Made by a program: the position numbers and the translations under genes. Shown piece after piece: positions 11,361-24,266 of a stretch of DNA of 64,000 nt. The notes beneath the pieces are model-generated. The model saw only the letters and a list, made by a program, of their open reading frames with translations, did not search any database and was not told the DNA's origin. Each line of letters begins with the position of its first letter. Within the stretch, counting starts at the first letter, position 1. Origin of the DNA: Chondrilla cf. caribensis (lineage: Eukaryota; Porifera; Demospongiae; Chondrillida; Chondrillidae); the NCBI GenBank assembly GCA_964020155.1, contig OZ026568.1, forward strand, positions 2,709,820 through 2,773,819. Reading direction: 5' to 3'.

Positions 11361-12030
11361 CCTGTTACAGGTAACGAATGGAGAAGTATGACAGAGTATA
11401 AGTGGGAAAAGCTATGAGCGCTTTGTGGCGTAGCTCAAGGCAGAGGGAGCATGTCAAGCTGATATTTTGTCTAGCCTAGGTTGGGTTGTGATCTGAATTC
11501 TGTATATAACACTCCCAATACATGTGCCTTACATGTAACCCTAGCTATTTTCAATGTATGGACAGCTTTGTGTGTATGTGTTGTATGTATGCTGTATATG
11601 TAGGGGTTGTTGCATGTTGAGCTATGGACAGCCTTACAGGGACTTTCCACAGAGACATACATGTACATACAGAGTTCCTTAATTCAATATAATGTAAAGG
11701 CTACATTGGTGTATTCAAATGAAGTAGATTATAGTATATTATACATGTATGTATGTACATACATGTGCATACGTATGTACTTATAATACCCACATAGATG
11801 CATGAAATTCAGCACTGCATATTTGTAATAGCTAGGTTTATTAGATTAATGAGGCAAGAGCATGCAATCGGGTTGCCTTATAGAGTAGATCATGAGTATG
11901 GCTGTGATCAGCTATAGTGTATCAACTTATCACAAACAAAACACTATAGCATTATATTATGATAAGAAACCAAACCTGAATTATACAATGGTCCCTCGAG
12001 CTCTCAAATGCATACTCCCTTAGTAACAAT
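11361..12030. other. AT-rich spacer
   Basis: I see nothing coding, only TACATGTA-type palindromic simple sequence around 11740-11775. Confidence 0.6.
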
Positions 12031-12039
12031 GAAAATTAT

Positions 12040-12480
12040 TACTTTAACAGGAATATTCCATTATGCAAATTCTTTCATGATACGTACATTGTTTGTGAAT
12101 TCGGGCATTCATGGCAGATCGAGAGACATTCAATGTAATAGGTCACTGCTGAAGGAAGGGGAGGCTGGCATCCTTCGAACATTTAGAAATAATGGATCAG
12201 CTTGTGCATTTACTATTATACTTTATCATCACAATACTTTAGGTATATATAGGTGCACAAGGTGATGATATTCCTTTAAACAGATAAATTACCATAATAT
12301 TATGCAATTGCAAAAGTGATTGAACACAGACAATTTAATGTGTTTATTTCTTTAACCAGACTAATCTTTCTATGAGTATTAATTGAAACGGATTGATTAC
12401 TACTATAATGGTAAATGAATACAAATAATTCTTCACTTTGCAATTGTATTCCATTATCAAGAACATTCCTTCAAGTGGTA
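12040..12480 (+). repeat. Dispersed repeat, copy 1 (second copy inverted at 27.5 kb)
   Basis: The whole segment matches the reverse complement of about 27515-27890. Shared landmarks in order are GGAATATTC near one end, GGCATTCATGGCAGATC-like text, a GAAGG-GAGGCTG block, AATACTTTAGGTATA and TTGTATTCATTT. The ends carry GGAATATT in inverted orientation, so a non-autonomous DNA transposon is likely. No long open frame. Confidence 0.7.
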
Positions 12481-12630
12481 TATATAATGTATGCGATGAA
12501 GGGGACATCAATGTATTTTAATAAATACTATCTATCGCATGTATTCTGATACTAAACTTTGAGCATACAACAAATTTACATACGGTGCAACATGACACAA
12601 TTCAGTATACACTAGTTGTTGCATATGCAG

Positions 12631-13396
12631 TCAATGAACAGTCTTTTCTATTTGAGTCAACCGTCCGAGGTGTGCCTTTTCACTTGAGCTGATTTTCTTT
12701 CCAACTTCAGATTTGAACGTTTTCATCGTTTTGGAGACAATCTTGTCAAGGGCTGCTTGTAGTTCTGATGACGACAGGCCCTCAAAACCATCCACGGTGC
12801 TTAGAATGTTCACACTGGAAGGTGCTGTGTGCTCCTCTTGCTCTTCCACTGCTGTTGAGTCCACCTCACCTTCATCCTATGGGAAGAGATCAACCAACTC
12901 ATCTGCTAAAATTTGATATACAGGTATCCATATGCATGCATGCACTGATAATCAATTTAAAATACAAACAGGTGACTTCCAGTATTATCATGTATATACG
13001 GGTACATATGTATACGTATGTACATGTACATATGTACATACATAGGTACATGCACTTATATGTGTACTTGTGCATAGTTCACATGTACAAAGTTATATTG
13101 GCAAAGATTTTTGTGTTGGTACTTCTGAAACAATTTAGGGACCAGTAGTTAGAGAGTACAACTTTTGCAGCAGTACAATCTTGCATACATGTACACATGT
13201 GTACCCGCATACACAACAAGAAAATGTATGACATTGTACGTACCTTGCATTCAGTTGGGGAAAGATACTTGCAATAAAATTCTTCCTTTACAGCTTCCTC
13301 TAGTGGAGGAACTACTAAAGACTTTGGATCAGGGGGAACAGGAACAGGAAACTGAGGAAGAAGAAGGAGGAACAAAATTTCATTCCTCATGGATGT

Positions 13397-13476
<80 letters not shown>

Positions 13477-15189
13477 CCTTCAAATTTGACGATTCTTCCT
13501 CTTGGTCTTCAGAGAATACATATTCATACAATCGATAATGTTGAAAGAAACTGAGCATAGATCAAAGTAGCAACATAGTTCATATGTACATACTTATTAC
13601 ATGTACTTTTGTTCATGTGTAAGAGTATTACAGAAACAGTAGCCTAATCACCAGTAACTATGTAGTCCTCAACACAAACCTGGTCATAACGTATTCCAGT
13701 ATCTTCTCAGCCTGTTCCCGCGACATAGAGCCCATTGGACACCTGTCAGTAGACCCAGCTCCATCCATCAACTGCTTCAACTCAGCCACACTATCAACCA
13801 GTGACAATTTTCCATCTGTGTTTTGAAAAGATACATACGTATGTACATATTATGTATGTATGTATATACACATGTAACAGTTGATTGAGGATCAGTGGTG
13901 ATACTATGTTACATCTCATACACTCTTACTTCCCACACATGCATGCACATATACACACAAACACACACACGTATATACATAGGTACACATGCACACACAC
14001 ACATACACAGGCACACATGCATGTGCGCACACACAATCACACACACTGTCTTGCTCACCTTTACAATGAACCAACAACGTATGTAATAGTGTAAGAAATG
14101 CAGATGTTAGTACTGGAGAAAATCCCTCCTCAGTTGAAAATGTTCAAGTTGTTAAGAAAAAACACCTGAAAGTATGTCATTGGTACACAGGTATTCACTC
14201 AAACTAAACGCTTGTAGGTAGAAAAGGATATGAATAAGCAGTCAGGAACAATTCAACTTGTATTGCCTCCCTGGTGTCCTGCTGGAAATGCTGTAGACCC
14301 AAAACACTTGCTATTTTTCTGCATTGTATTCCAAACAGAGATCAATATCCGTGTGAATAGTGGGCCAGAAGTAAACATACACCCGTACTTACATACATAC
14401 ATTAATATGTACAATAAATCCCCAATGATCAACTACATTGTACAGAAAAAAGTATGGTCGATAAGGTTAATAGGTAATCTTACTTAGGATAGGTAAGATA
14501 ATGTTATTTTTACTGGGATAATGGTAGTATCTAATAAGGGTAGAATGGGGTAACTTGAGTAACACTATATTTTACTACCTTAATACTCAGCTCTTGATTC
14601 AAACCCACGTCAATGATGTCTCCGTACACAGGGGATTGACCAGCAGTAGACACTCAACCATACCTCATCATTACCAGCGTTCAAAGGTACCTGGCCCTCA
14701 TTATCCCGCGTTACCATACTACTATAGACAATGGAATAAATAATGATTTCCCTCCAATATCTCTGCTACTACTATGGTGTGGTGGAGTAATGGGGTTTTC
14801 TATGCAGAGATAGACGGGGTGGTCCACACCACACGTTATGAAACATGTAGAGAGTGACAGGGTTAGACGTTGGTCCCAACACTAACGAGTTCATCCCATA
14901 CTTTTGATAATATCGAGAACGAGTCATACGTCCTACTCACGATATTTGACCGTCTACCGACAAATTGGAGAGGGCTTTCAGTACTTCTTTTGAAAATATC
15001 TTCCAAGCGAGATAGGAAATTTTCTTCTCTTCGACAATCTACCGTAATGAGTCGGAGCTGACTAGTATATCAGGGTGAGGAGAATCAGCATTGTTTTACC
15101 TTCTCAGTATCGGCAGAGTCTCGTACACCTTTACCGCTAGTCTTCTTGGCCAAATTTGATCTTGATCCAGAAGTACCTCCTTTAGACAT
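12631..15189 (-). CDS. CFAP119/CABCOCO1-like cilium protein
   Basis: Likely motile-cilium protein related to CFAP119 (CCDC189) and CABCOCO1. Firm exons: 15189-15100, 15057-14941, 13815-13680, 13550-13478, 13351-13244 and 12876-12631. Exons near 14286-14240 (ELFLTAYSY) and about 14112-14059 (LTSAFLTLLHTLL) are less certain. The family signature spans two exons: SREQAEKILEYVMT joins across a split serine codon to FFQHYRLYEYVFSED. This corresponds to the EQAARISEYV..YFRHFKLYKYVF region of the vertebrate proteins. The N-terminus (MSKGGTSGSRS) is basic and disordered. The C-terminus is acidic, then a short coiled coil. The donor after SSNLK runs straight into a GT microsatellite. Family assignment rests on that one conserved block; cilium function is inferred from relatives. 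Confidence 0.65.
13399..13475. repeat. (CA)n microsatellite in intron, abutting splice donor
   Basis: About 76 bp of pure CA on the plus strand. On the coding (minus) strand it is (GT)n starting two bases after the donor of the exon ending at 13478. Confidence 0.95.
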
Positions 15190-15304
15190 AGTCTATAACC
15201 ACAAGATCGATTGTTCTAAATGGTACGATCCTTGTTGGTAGCCATTTTTCGGTTGCTATAGAAATAGGTTGGGGGATTTTTGGCGGCAAGCAGGAGCAGC
15301 AACA
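15190..15304. promoter_or_regulatory. Bidirectional promoter, CFAP119-like / NCAPG
   Basis: Only 115 bp separate two divergent start codons, so both core promoters and 5' UTRs must lie here or overlap the first introns. No TATA box is evident. Confidence 0.6.
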
Positions 15305-18300
15305 ATGGGTATGTATCATCTTCAGTATATTTCTCCATTACTTTTCATCTTGGTTCATTGAATTCGTCTTGAATCAGTCTTATTATATGATGCAGAGTTG
15401 TGTGCAATTGATGTATAATGCTTAGGCCTAGAGCTCAGACTCTATCTTTGCACGAAAGCTTCCTGCGAATGCGCGACCTGTAGTGGTGTTATAATGTACC
15501 TTCTATGATATCCCACAGATACTTAATGGCATGTATGTATGTATGATAATCTATGTTCTATGTCATATTAGTTGATTCATTTATCTCCGCTATTTAGCCA
15601 CTCTATCAGAAGGGATTATATCCATACTACACACTGCTGAGAAGGGACACCATAACGAAACCAAACTTGTGAAGGAGTTAAGCAAACTCGAAGACTCTAA
15701 CTCGGCGGAAGACTTCTTTTCTGCTTTTCTAGAGCCCCTGAAGCGTGTTCTTGTCGTTTCCAAGAAGGAACCGTCGGTGGAAAGGTGTTTGAAGCTGATC
15801 GCGCATTTCACCGCTTCTGGTCTCGTTCGGAATAGTAAAGAAGAAATTCATCACTCACATGAAGAAGACTCCGACTCGGTCCACATTCTCTTACTGAAGC
15901 AACTCATCACGTACCATGAAACCAAGAACAAGGCAGTTAGAACTCACGTTTGCCAGTTGTTTGGGATGGTCCTGGAACTGGCTCTTGATATGCACGAAGA
16001 AATCACCCTCCCTGATGACCTCTCCGATGCAATCCAAGAATCAATGTTGAAGCGACTCTACGACAAGACCCCTGCTGTTCGGGCTCAAGCTGTTCATGCT
16101 CTTCGGCGATTTCAAGATGCTCAAGATCTAGAATGTCCGGTCATTACAGAGTTCATCCACCTTTTGCAAAAGGACACAGCCGCAGAAGTCCGTAAAGCTG
16201 TACTCCATTGCATTGAACTCAACAAAAAGACTCTGATCGCCCTAATTGAAAGAACCAGAGATGTCAATGCATCAATTCGCCAGCTGTCATATACGAAACT
16301 TGCTGAAAACTGTACAATTCGTCATCTTACCATTGGCCAGCGTGTCCAGTTACTGCACGATGGTCTTCAAGACCGTAGCGATGATGTGCAAAAAGCTTGC
16401 ATTTGCAGCCTTTTGAGAAGCTGGAGTCAAACTTTAGGCGATGACTTCCTTCGGCTACTTCAATGCTGCGATGTCGAGGCATCTCCTCAAGTGGCTGAAC
16501 TCGCCTTGATGAAGCTCTTCGAGCATATCGATAACGATTCGTTAGTGGAGTCGATGGAGGCATACATGAGCTTGGTACCAGAGGAACAGGAGAGCGACAA
16601 AGAAAATGTCTCAAGCATTGATAACACTGCCCGGAGTAAAATGTGTCTCAGCATATCCCACTCTGTCCCCATTCAATTTCTCAGTTCAGAAGTTTCGTTT
16701 TACTGGAGATGTCTGTGTAAGTATCTCAGGTCTCTGGGACCAGGAGGAGAGCCGTTGATTGAAAGACTGCTTCCATCAATTTCAGAGTATTGTGAATACC
16801 TTATAAGGTATGTACATACATACGTATATTACCATGCATATACGTATTTGTACATAATTTTAATAGCACACTTGCATATTTATGTTTCATACTGTATAGA
16901 GATTGAATTGTGGGTTATTTGTGTTTGTGTGGTACGTACGTACGTAGTTTGGGTATTATGGTTATACATACGTATGTATGTGTAGTTGTGATACGTACAT
17001 AGGTCACTTCATTCCTGTATAGATTTCACACAGAATTGCTCAGTGCCATGATATCAACTCCAGAGCACGCTCAAGTGGTGTTCATTGCAGAACAGCTCTT
17101 CAATATCTTGTTGTTTATGGACTATAGTGATGAAGTGGGAAGGTAAGGATTGGGGATTGGATCACAGATTTGTCATGTGAATATATGCATACGTATGTAT
17201 GTATGTGTGTCCAGTATAGGGTGTATGTGAACTATGCATGTGTGTACATGCATGGAAGTGTATAAACACAGTGAGTTTTGTAATTGTGGGATGGAAGTAC
17301 AGCTGGTTTTCAAGATAATCGAGGATGGTAAACTTTGGTGAACAGCTTCATTTCACAGTATACTGAATGTACAGTAGTTGTAAACCAAAGGACTGTACAA
17401 TATTCAAAGCCTCAATAGGTACATGCGCATACATGAATTGTTAAACTGACAAGTACTGTGAATTCTGGTTAATGTACTGCACTTTTATCAAATAGATATT
17501 CCATTATATTGGTTTTGGGTAATTGTGGCAGATGGAGTTGTAGCATCCAATGTATACAAATATGAACAGTTTCTGTTGTTCACTTAGGAGGAGTTTGGCC
17601 ACAACTGCTGTGCGTCTTATGACCAGTTCTAAGTTTCCTGCTTCGTTAATCGGAGCACTGATGAGATCCCAAGCTAACATATGGCCTCAACCGAGTGTAC
17701 GCGTCGAGAGAATACTGGAGATAGTGGCTGAGATAGGTCACCCACTGGAAGGCACATTGTTGGCATCTCAAACACTTTCAGGAGAGCCTGGTGAAGTATC
17801 CCACATTGCGGAAAGCTCAGTATGTATACACTTGTTTTTTGTTAATTTGTCTGGATATGTATGTATGTGCATTAAATAGGGGTATATTGTCCAACACTGA
17901 TGCATACGTATGTAAGTACAGTACATGCTGTGTTTGAACTTTCCATTATCCAACTGGAACAAGCTACTATAGATTATAGTCTTTTGTGTATAAATTACAC
18001 ATGATTGTGAAAAAATCCTCATACATTGGTATTCGGTAATTAAGGTCACACTTGTATGCATTTTGTTATCATCAAATACATACGTATGTACGTACGTATG
18101 CTGTTTAGTTCATACTGTATTCATTTTTAACAGAGTGATCCTGGGACAGTGCTGAAGTGTTTGGCACTGGCATCTGAACTTTTGAGGGAGTTAAGGATGC
18201 CAAAGCTGCCTCCAAGTCTTCAAATGCTTTGTGAAACTTTGGTATGTATGTATGTACACTACGTATACGAACACTATGTAGAATTTCATTTTGAAATATG

Positions 18301-21300
18301 TACATGCGTGTATGTATATGTACGTATGTGCCTACTAATGTACGTACGTATGTATGCATTTTTCCAGATATTGCCATCGCTTCAGAATGAAGATCCTTTG
18401 GTCCGAGATTCTGCTTTGAATGCTCTTGCTTTGATGTGCATACTGGACCGGGATTTGGCTCTGAAGCATTTTTATTTGTTGCTCCAGGTACGTACATACG
18501 TACGTATATATGCTGTGTATGCTGTGTATCCGTATGTATGTACGTACGTATGTACAGTATGTATGTATAGATGCTGTAACACCACTAATGAATTTATGTT
18601 GTGTTTTTAACAGGTAAGCAGGATTGATCATGAAGGAGTACAAGCGACAGCTCTGAAAGCAGTTTTTGATTTATTGCTTCTTCATGGATTTGAATCCTTC
18701 AAGTCGGGAGGAGACATGAATGTAACAAAACAGGCAAGGAACAGTGTGTAGATGGGTGTGGGTGTACCGTGAAAGTCCAAACCTTGAGTGATTATAATCT
18801 ATTTGTTTATGCTTCATTCTATCAGGATGCTGAGTTGTCTGTAGTTAGCGAGGAGAACACCCTGCAGTCCAACCAAGGAGATAATACATCCTGCGACAAC
18901 GATAGCAATGGAGAGGACATTGATGGGGACTTTGAGTGTTCTGTGGGATTGGAGGCATTACAAGATGACCAAGTTGGTGATGAAACCACTCAGAAGGTCA
19001 TTGATATCCTAACCACATTCCTTGATACAGAAGTAAGTTGTCCTGGAGTTGCCAGGTGAATATCAATTGTAGATATGTAGTAGGAATGTAAGAAATTCCT
19101 GAAATCTTGCCAGCACAACAAAATTGCAAGTCTATACACACTATAATAAAGCACTACATACGTATATCATATAATATGCGCTTGTGTACTCATAATACGT
19201 ATGTACGTACATATGTATGCATTCACAATGTCAAAACAGTAACTACATACGTATGTACCTACGTATATTATAATACATATGCATGCACCAATATCTATCT
19301 GTTTCGTACATACGTATTTATGCATACTGTATGATTCCTAGGAGATGAGGCTGATATGCTGGCATATGTAGGTTTCAGAACATTACCAAGTTCAATAGAA
19401 AGTATTTACTAATTTCCTCTTTGGTTCTCAAGCAATTAATCCTGATAATGACACCTGTTGGGTGACCAGTTTTCCCATGCACTTATCAGTGACCTATGCT
19501 CCACTTTCTCTGATATTTCGCTGAACCAGGATACAAGTGTACAGTTTGTTTTAATTTTCCTACATTTTGTATTTTTTTTCTTTGCCAAATAGAGTTCTTT
19601 GCTTCGATGCACTGCTGGAGAAGGTCTTGCTAAACTGTTACTTAGTGGTCGCATTGTCAGTAGACGCATTCTAGCAAAGCTTCTACTTCTCTGGTACAAC
19701 CCTCTGATACAGGATGAGGATAGACTGAGGAGTGTTCTTGGAATTTTCTTTCAGGTTTTCAGTAACCGGTCTAGGTAAGGGCCTATACATATAGTATGTG
19801 CATACATGTATATACATATACTGTATATTGTGTGTATACTTCGTTCCATGTACATATGTACATGCAATGTACATACATACTGTATGTGTGTACGTAAATA
19901 CATACATACGTATGCATTTATAGCTTTTCATGAGTTGCACTGTACAAAGTACTGTCTTGGGGTAGCCTAGGGGCACACCTACATATACATATACATGTAC
20001 ATACAAGCATTAAACACCTTACTGGTGTCACATTTACAAAACATGATTGGAGGCTATGCCTTGTTTGAACTTGGTATGTATATTGTATTTCACGGGTATA
20101 TTGTATGTACCATGTTTGGCAGCAAGATCAAAGGAAATGTGTTTATACGTGCCATGTAGCACCTTTCCCATGATGTTAATCACATCTGAACTGTTCCCAA
20201 AGTGAGAACAATAGCACTTGATTACTCACCCATAGAAAGCCATACATTTCCCACAAACTAAAGGTTTGGTGTAATAGTTGCTCATTAGACATGAACTTGT
20301 GTAATTTGTACATTTTCTCTGTACCACAATGGTCCTAAATTCTGCAAGTTTAACACATTCTACAATGCTTATGATGTGTATATACGTATGTGCATATGTT
20401 GTAATATTTTGCCTACCTTGTCCAACTTTGGTGTGGAGAGGGAGTGATACACAGTCTGTTCAAACATATTTGACAGTGGCCTTATCACATTATTACTAAA
20501 CTAAACAGGGCAAAATTGATTGGTTCATTTGATTCTGTGCTTGTTATTCGGCAGCTTCAATGCAACACACAGCCTACGTCTGTACATACGTATACAGTGA
20601 ATTCCAGTTAATCCGCCACAATTCATTCCAAAAAGTATCATGGATTAATGAGTTTGGTGGATTGACTTGATATTCATTAGTACTATTACGTATATTGGTA
20701 TTGGAAATAGTGACGGATGAAAGGGTTTGACAGACTAATTGGAATTCACTGTATACGTAGCTTTGTATGTACATATGTTACTCGGCAGTTGTAATGCAAC
20801 GCATAAAATAATATTATGTACATAATATGCACATTGAGATTCTGCTAGTACTTGTTGTAGATAGCTCGTAAAGTGTTCCTACATATATGGATGTCTTTAT
20901 CCCTGCTGTTTGTATGTCCTTCATTGTAGGGGCAACAAGGAGACTTTATGTGAGGTTTTTGTCCCAGTTGTGAGGACTATCATACATGCTCCACCTTCGT
21001 CTCCTCTCTCCACTGTGGATGCTAATAATGTTGTGGATTTCCTTGTTCAGCTGACATCCCAAAAAGGCACCCAGGGTGACGCTGTGGTATGTGTGTATGT
21101 GCATAGTGCAGTACAGAGGTGCTGTGTGGCAGGGTAATTATAGCAATCAGTACACTATCTTAAAGTTCATGCAGAGGGAGAACTTGTGGGATATACATAG
21201 TTGAGCATACTTGCTGTACACATGTCCTTAGTAAAAGTAATACTGTGCGTAAACTGAATTATCCTGATATTTCGAAACTTCTCAGTTTTGCATCAAGCAG

Positions 21301-22435
21301 AGAATAAAGACCTGTACTTGTGAAAGTTGAATTCAAAATGCATACAGATAAAGTTGACTATTTGTCAATAAACTTTCCCTAAAAAGAAATTTTGATTAGG
21401 TTTTTGCTGTACATGTACTTTTATACAAGTGGGACTGGCAATGTCTGTAATGTATGAATGTGTATTTGTTGTTGTATCCTCAGAATGGAGGTCTCCATTG
21501 CTCGCTTGCTGTTCAAGTTGCCAACGAAGCACTGAAGGACATTTTAGATCCATCTGTGAGGATTTACTGCAGAGCTCTCAACCTACTGGACATTGATGCT
21601 AGTGAAGAGGTACATGTGTATGTACATACGTACATGTGTGAAGTTATTATGTCTATATTAATATTGTACACTGTATGTTATGTATATATTTACTTTTACA
21701 TGTTGTTTACTTGTATAGGAGACTCTTGTGCCCCTGGAGGTGCTTGCTGATGAACTTCTTGATGTGAGTTACATATATACCTACCTGGATACATACATAT
21801 GTATGTACATATGTACGTATGTACAATCAGGGCTTCCTTAAAGCGAGTACAAATACTCCATCCATTTACCTTTGTTGATACTATGCCAAGGTTAACTCAG
21901 TGTGAAGTTATACTGACAGCTGTGATATACGTACATTTGACCCTCCCTGCATATTTCAAACTCCCCCACTTGCTACATACATTTTTAGAAATTAAAGGCT
22001 ACAATTTTACATATGTATGTTTGACCTGTGTGGGTTTACCTTCTAATCACTCATCTAAGACTATGTGTTTCACATAATATTGTATGTATAAATGCATGTT
22101 TATGTGTGTACTTTTATATCAGAATGTTGCTGACCGCATCAGTAAGCGATATGTCGACAAGCTCAAGGAAGCCCTGAAGTGCGTGAGAGGGACTAACATG
22201 CAGAGTCCCTCTGATTTGTCCCCAACTGAGCTGACAAACCTATCTTCAAGTGAGGGTTGGAATTTGTGCATGTGTCAACATACGTAATGAATGTGGGTTT
22301 TGTTTGTTCACCATGGCAACTATCATTAAAGTAATAATATTATGCTTGACAATCCCCTTGTGTTGTCCCCTGCTAATGTGACCTTTTGTATAATTTCCCA
22401 TATTAGAGGGAAGTGGAGTCACTGGGTCTGACTGA
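15305..22435 (+). CDS. NCAPG: Condensin complex subunit 3 (CAP-G)
   Basis: HEAT-repeat subunit of condensin I, which compacts mitotic chromosomes with SMC2/SMC4. Exons: 15305-15308, 15598-16807, 17023-17142, 17588-17819, 18134-18241, 18368-18487, 18614-18733, 18826-19032, 19593-19774, 20930-21086, 21484-21609, 21719-21763, 22123-22249, 22407-22435. Together they give 2787 nt, 928 codons plus stop, in frame throughout; human is about 1015. Diagnostic matches include MLKRLYDKTPAVRAQAVHAL, GLQDRSDDVQKA (HEAT repeats) and TAGEGLAKLLLSGRIVSRRI with LLLWYNP in the Cnd3 domain. The first coding exon holds only ATGG, and the intron after 18733 appears to be GC-AG. The tail after SPSDLSPTELTNLSS is short, and the vertebrate phospho-rich C-terminus is mostly missing. 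Confidence 0.93.
19405..19545 (+). repeat. Dispersed repeat, copy 1 (second copy at 35.25 kb)
   Basis: The sequence shares TACTAATTTCCT, CAATTAATCCT, GGTGACC, CAGTGACCT and ACCAGGAT.CAAGTGT in the same order and strand with 35252-35400. It sits in an NCAPG intron. Probably a SINE or MITE fragment of unknown family. Confidence 0.65.
20595..20751. mobile_element. Tc1/mariner-type MITE, TA-flanked (157 bp)
   Basis: The ends CAGTGAATTCCAGTTAATC and its imperfect complement form terminal inverted repeats, directly flanked by TA on both sides. Lies in an NCAPG intron; noncoding. Confidence 0.85.
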
Positions 22436-24266
22436 TATAGAAAATTGCAGAAAGGCGTGCTGACCAAGGAGATAACACCACAAAGCTTTATCTTATTTTT
22501 GTAAACTGCTTACTCACATAATATGCAAGTACAAAGTTAATGTCACCTGTGGATACTTTATGCATGTTACATTATCTTATGCTATACAAGTACATACATA
22601 CATGGTTAATAACCTGCACACTGATAAATGTTTATCAGTCCTAGTTGAAAATGTTTCCTCCTCAGTATCAGTGTGATGAAATCATGTAACTGCCATAAAT
22701 TGAGACATTTCGGGTTTATTCAATGACTTCTGAACTCACAATATCTCTTGTGGTCTATGTATACTGGCAACCACACCTTACCGTTGCCTTTTAATCCAGC
22801 CTGTATATACATATGTACAATATACACGTACAGTCAAACCTCATTAACGCAATTACATTAATCACTTGGTGCAAAATATCCCTAATCACAAAACTTGTCA
22901 AGTTACTACATGCACACTATAGTCTAAGTAGTGTCAACATGACATTTCAAATTTGTCCACAGAGTTACATGTTAAAGAGGTTCGACTGTATTGTATATTC
23001 CTGCAAAGAATTGTACAAGATTTGTCAAAAACAAATTGTGTTATCAACACAAGACTCTTTAGGGCAATGGAATCACGACACCCAGACACAAGTTATTTCA
23101 GTTGGCAGTGCAGGAGCGATTTCCCACACACCTGGTGATTGCAGTACATAATATGCATGTTTCTGTCAATGATATTCATGGAGATTGAAAGGTGGGAGAT
23201 ACCAGGTATTTATACAGTTAGCCCTGTGTATTGTAGAGGAAGTATAATGATAACATGCATAAATTTATTTATCAGACTGGTCATGCTCACACATGCAAGC
23301 ATGTTATTGATTGCATACAACAGATATACAGGATATACCAATACCAAGACCTCTATGTACATGTATATACGATATTATGTTTACTATAGCATGAAGGTAC
23401 ACATAATATACACAAGCATTACTACACAGAGATATTTTATACAGTATTATAGCAAGAATGCTCCCATATGTACTGTACATATAGCACACAGCTCAGCACT
23501 TAACTAACTTAATATACTGCATGACATATTATGTAGTGGTTAAGATGTGCACAGACACTTGGGCAGTGATCTATCCACAACCTGCCCCAGGGTGAGTGTG
23601 TTTCATCGATATCCGTCTGTCATTTTCTGTGTTCGTGCCAAACTCTCAACCACTAAATGTAATATACCGGTATACTATATGTACGTAGTTTATTGTGAAA
23701 CATATTGCTTTGAGCTGTGTACATATGCACCTTTGAAGATCAAGCTGTATTGTTATACTATGTATACAGCTATATGTAGCAATTAGCTGGGTAGCTACAA
23801 ACACAAAACCCGAAACTAGTGTTGCTGTTAGAGCCTCTTAAATTGGTTTCATTTCACAGTTATCAACAACACATGCTTTTGCCGTCATGGACAGTGTAAA
23901 ATCATCAAGTCATAACTCAGATTACAATCACAAAGCACATCCTCTGTTGGAGGACGATTGAGCATTAACATTACAAATTGTTTCCCATTTGAGGGAGATG
24001 ATATGGTACTGGTTAGTGGGCCATACAGGGATAAAACTTAAGCATACAACATATAAGCAATCATGATCGTGTACAACAAGTCTTACAATGTATGCATTAT
24101 AACATGGGTTGAAATAAAAACGTATATGTCTTGGATACACACACACACACAATTTTTGGCTGGAATTCCCAAAGACACAATAAAACACAATGTGCTTTCT
24201 ATACACAGGTTCACTGGGACAGATGAGTACATAATAATCTGTTTAAAATTCACAACTAAAAGTAAT
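22436..24266. other. Intergenic spacer between convergent NCAPG and CRD gene
   Basis: No gene seen. It contains one MITE (22831-22988) and AT-rich simple sequence; both flanking genes must be polyadenylated within it. Confidence 0.7.
22831..22988. mobile_element. Tc1/mariner-type MITE, TA-flanked (158 bp)
   Basis: Ends CAGTCAAACCTCATTAAC and complement of CAGTCGAACCTCTTTAAC, flanked by TA target-site duplications. The internal sequence is unrelated to the MITE at 20595. Confidence 0.87.
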
